From contig NZ_CP049157.1 of NCBI RefSeq assembly GCF_011493005.1, positions 992,001 to 1,056,000 on the forward strand: DNA of 64,000 bases, written 5' to 3'. The DNA comes from Caballeronia sp. SBC1. Lineage in GTDB: Bacteria; Pseudomonadota; Gammaproteobacteria; Burkholderiales; Burkholderiaceae. Position numbers and translations under genes: made by a program. How positions within the stretch are numbered: the stretch's first letter is position 1; every line of letters starts with the position of its first letter. Below the pieces are notes generated by a model. That model was not told the origin of the DNA and made no database searches. It saw only the letters and a list, made by a program, of their open reading frames with translations. Of the stretch, positions 63,070-64,000 are shown one piece after another.

Positions 63070-64000
63070 CATCTCCTTATACACAACTCGACGCTTCGGG
63101 AAACGATGGCGAAGTAACAAAGTTGTCCGAAGGGGGTTGTTAACAATGCGGATTTCGCGTTTACTCTCGGATTTTCGGCATGAAGATCCGAGACGACGCG
63201 GGAGCATGGGTGGACGAGGAATTTGAAACGCTGGATTTGGGTGATCCACGGCGAGACCGGCGCGCGAAGGAGCTGGTCAAACGGTTCGCCAGCCGTCCCA
63301 CGGCCAGCATTCCGGGCGCGTGTGAAGGCTGGGCTGAGACGATCGCGGCATATCGCTTTCTGGGCAATGAGCACATCGACTGGCGCGACATGATGCAGCC
63401 GCATTGGGACCGTACCACGGCACGCATGGGGCAGTTGCCGGTGGTGCTGTGCATTGCCGATACGACAGAGCTGAACTTTAACGGGCAGGATATCGAAGGG
63501 GCTGGCCCGCTCAGTTATGAAGCACAGGTAGGCATGTATCTTCACGCGACCTATGCGGTGACACCGGATCGGGAGCCGTTGGGTGTGGTGAATGCATGGA
63601 TGTGGGCGCGCGAGCCACGCGATGCAGACGGCAGGCGTGGCGGTGTCAGGGAAAGTGTGCGGTGGATCGAAAGCTATGAGATCGTGGCCGAACAGGCACG
63701 GGCCCTGCCTGACACGCGACTGGTGTATGTGGCCGATCGTGAAGGCGACATCGCCGCGCTCATGCAGCGTGCGCAGGAACTGGGTGAACCGGCGGACTGG
63801 CTGATGCGCTCGCAGCACAATCGTGCCCTGAAGGGCGAAGCGAGTTTATGGGAGACGGTGCACGCCAGTGAGGTGCTCGGCCACATCAGCTTCGTGCTGC
63901 CCGGGCGCAGCGGCCAGAAGGCGCGTGAAGTGAGGCAGGAACTGCGTAGCCAGCGCGTCACGCTGCCCGGGCGTGCCGGTGTCGCGCTCACCTGCGTCGA
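63070..64000 (+). mobile_element. Left part of an IS50/Tn5-like IS4-family insertion sequence
   Basis: The left terminal repeat is at about 63070-63088, containing CTTATACACAA, the core of the IS50 outside end; about 13 of 19 positions agree with the IS50 end as I remember it. The transposase starts 92 bp inside. The right end and the expected 9-bp target duplication are beyond the window. Confidence 0.7.
63180..64000 (+). CDS. IS4-family (Tn5/IS50-like) transposase, C-terminus beyond window
   Basis: 273 residues are visible. The N-terminal DNA-binding domain contains RRAKELVKRFASRPTASIPGA, as in Tn5 transposase. The first two catalytic aspartates are D94 in IADTTEL and D186 in VADREGDI, close to D97 and D188 of Tn5 Tnp. 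The third, the glutamate of the YREK region, is cut off by the right edge. There is no frameshift in the visible part, so the enzyme may be active. Plus-strand orientation points away from the replication block. Confidence 0.88.
   Translation, partial: MKIRDDAGAWVDEEFETLDLGDPRRDRRAKELVKRFASRPTASIPGACEGWAETIAAYRFLGNEHIDWRDMMQPHWDRTTARMGQLPVVLCIADTTELNFNGQDIEGAGPLSYEAQVGMYLHATYAVTPDREPLGVVNAWMWAREPRDADGRRGGVRESVRWIESYEIVAEQARALPDTRLVYVADREGDIAALMQRAQELGEPADWLMRSQHNRALKGEASLWETVHASEVLGHISFVLPGRSGQKAREVRQELRSQRVTLPGRAGVALTCV

Overview
The window reads as a high-GC betaproteobacterial replicon, most likely a secondary chromosome or megaplasmid of a Burkholderia/Paraburkholderia/Caballeronia-type bacterium. 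Support: the 2,2-dialkylglycine decarboxylase gene very close to the Burkholderia cepacia enzyme as I remember it, DUF4148 and DUF535 genes, a high density of LysR/GntR/IclR/AraC regulators beside small catabolic operons, and a ParA-ParB-replication initiator block that marks this as the origin region of an independently partitioned replicon. These assignments come from reading alone; no database search was run.

Layout. 0-5 kb: a serine-glyoxylate-type aminotransferase (cut by the left edge), a divergent FCD-GntR regulator, an MFS symporter and an AraC regulator. 5-8 kb: a citrate-synthase-fold protein with an N-terminal DNA-binding domain, DinB, and a GNAT acetyltransferase. 8.3-13 kb: MFS transporter, PDC-hydrolase-like amidohydrolase and a chemoreceptor; the transporter and the chemoreceptor carry the same palindrome upstream, and a UTRA-GntR regulator lies at the end. 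13-17.3 kb: two GNATs, an SH3 protein with a Pro/Gly repeat tail, an EamA exporter and a wrecked fimbrial adhesin gene. 17.3-20.8 kb: glyoxalase, then a Tat-exported FAD dehydrogenase (small subunit, GMC subunit with a CX5CX3C cluster) with a ribbon-helix-helix gene and cytochrome c. 20.9-25.2 kb: MFS, family III CoA-transferase, citryl-CoA lyase-like protein and a convergent IclR regulator. 25.5-36.7 kb: hydrolases, a GlxA-type regulator, dgdA with a divergent LysR gene, an SDR, and a LysR/Old Yellow Enzyme pair.

36.8-43.3 kb: a patatin-type Vd autotransporter, then a two-component operon in which an alpha/beta hydrolase gene sits between response regulator and kinase. The same three-box array (TCGACA, spaced 10 and 20 bp) lies about 60 bp upstream of both the hydrolase-kinase pair and the divergent DUF535 gene. 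It is the best candidate here for an undescribed regulon. 43.7-44.7 kb: DUF4148 and DUF962 proteins. 44.8-51.5 kb: an inorganic-sulfur island (YeeE/YedE pair, persulfide dioxygenase, TauE exporter, DsrE protein, TlpA thioredoxin, Tat/DsrE-like protein, TsdB, TsdA). 51.5-55.2 kb: LysR/NmrA and HxlR/QorB divergent pairs.

55.2-62.3 kb is the replicon maintenance block: a near-perfect 36-bp palindrome, a large tyrosine recombinase, ParA, ParB, two parS-like repeats, a strong hairpin and a replication initiator. The window ends with a GntR regulator and the left end of an IS50/Tn5-like IS4-family element that runs off the edge. No rRNA, tRNA or CRISPR array was recognised.
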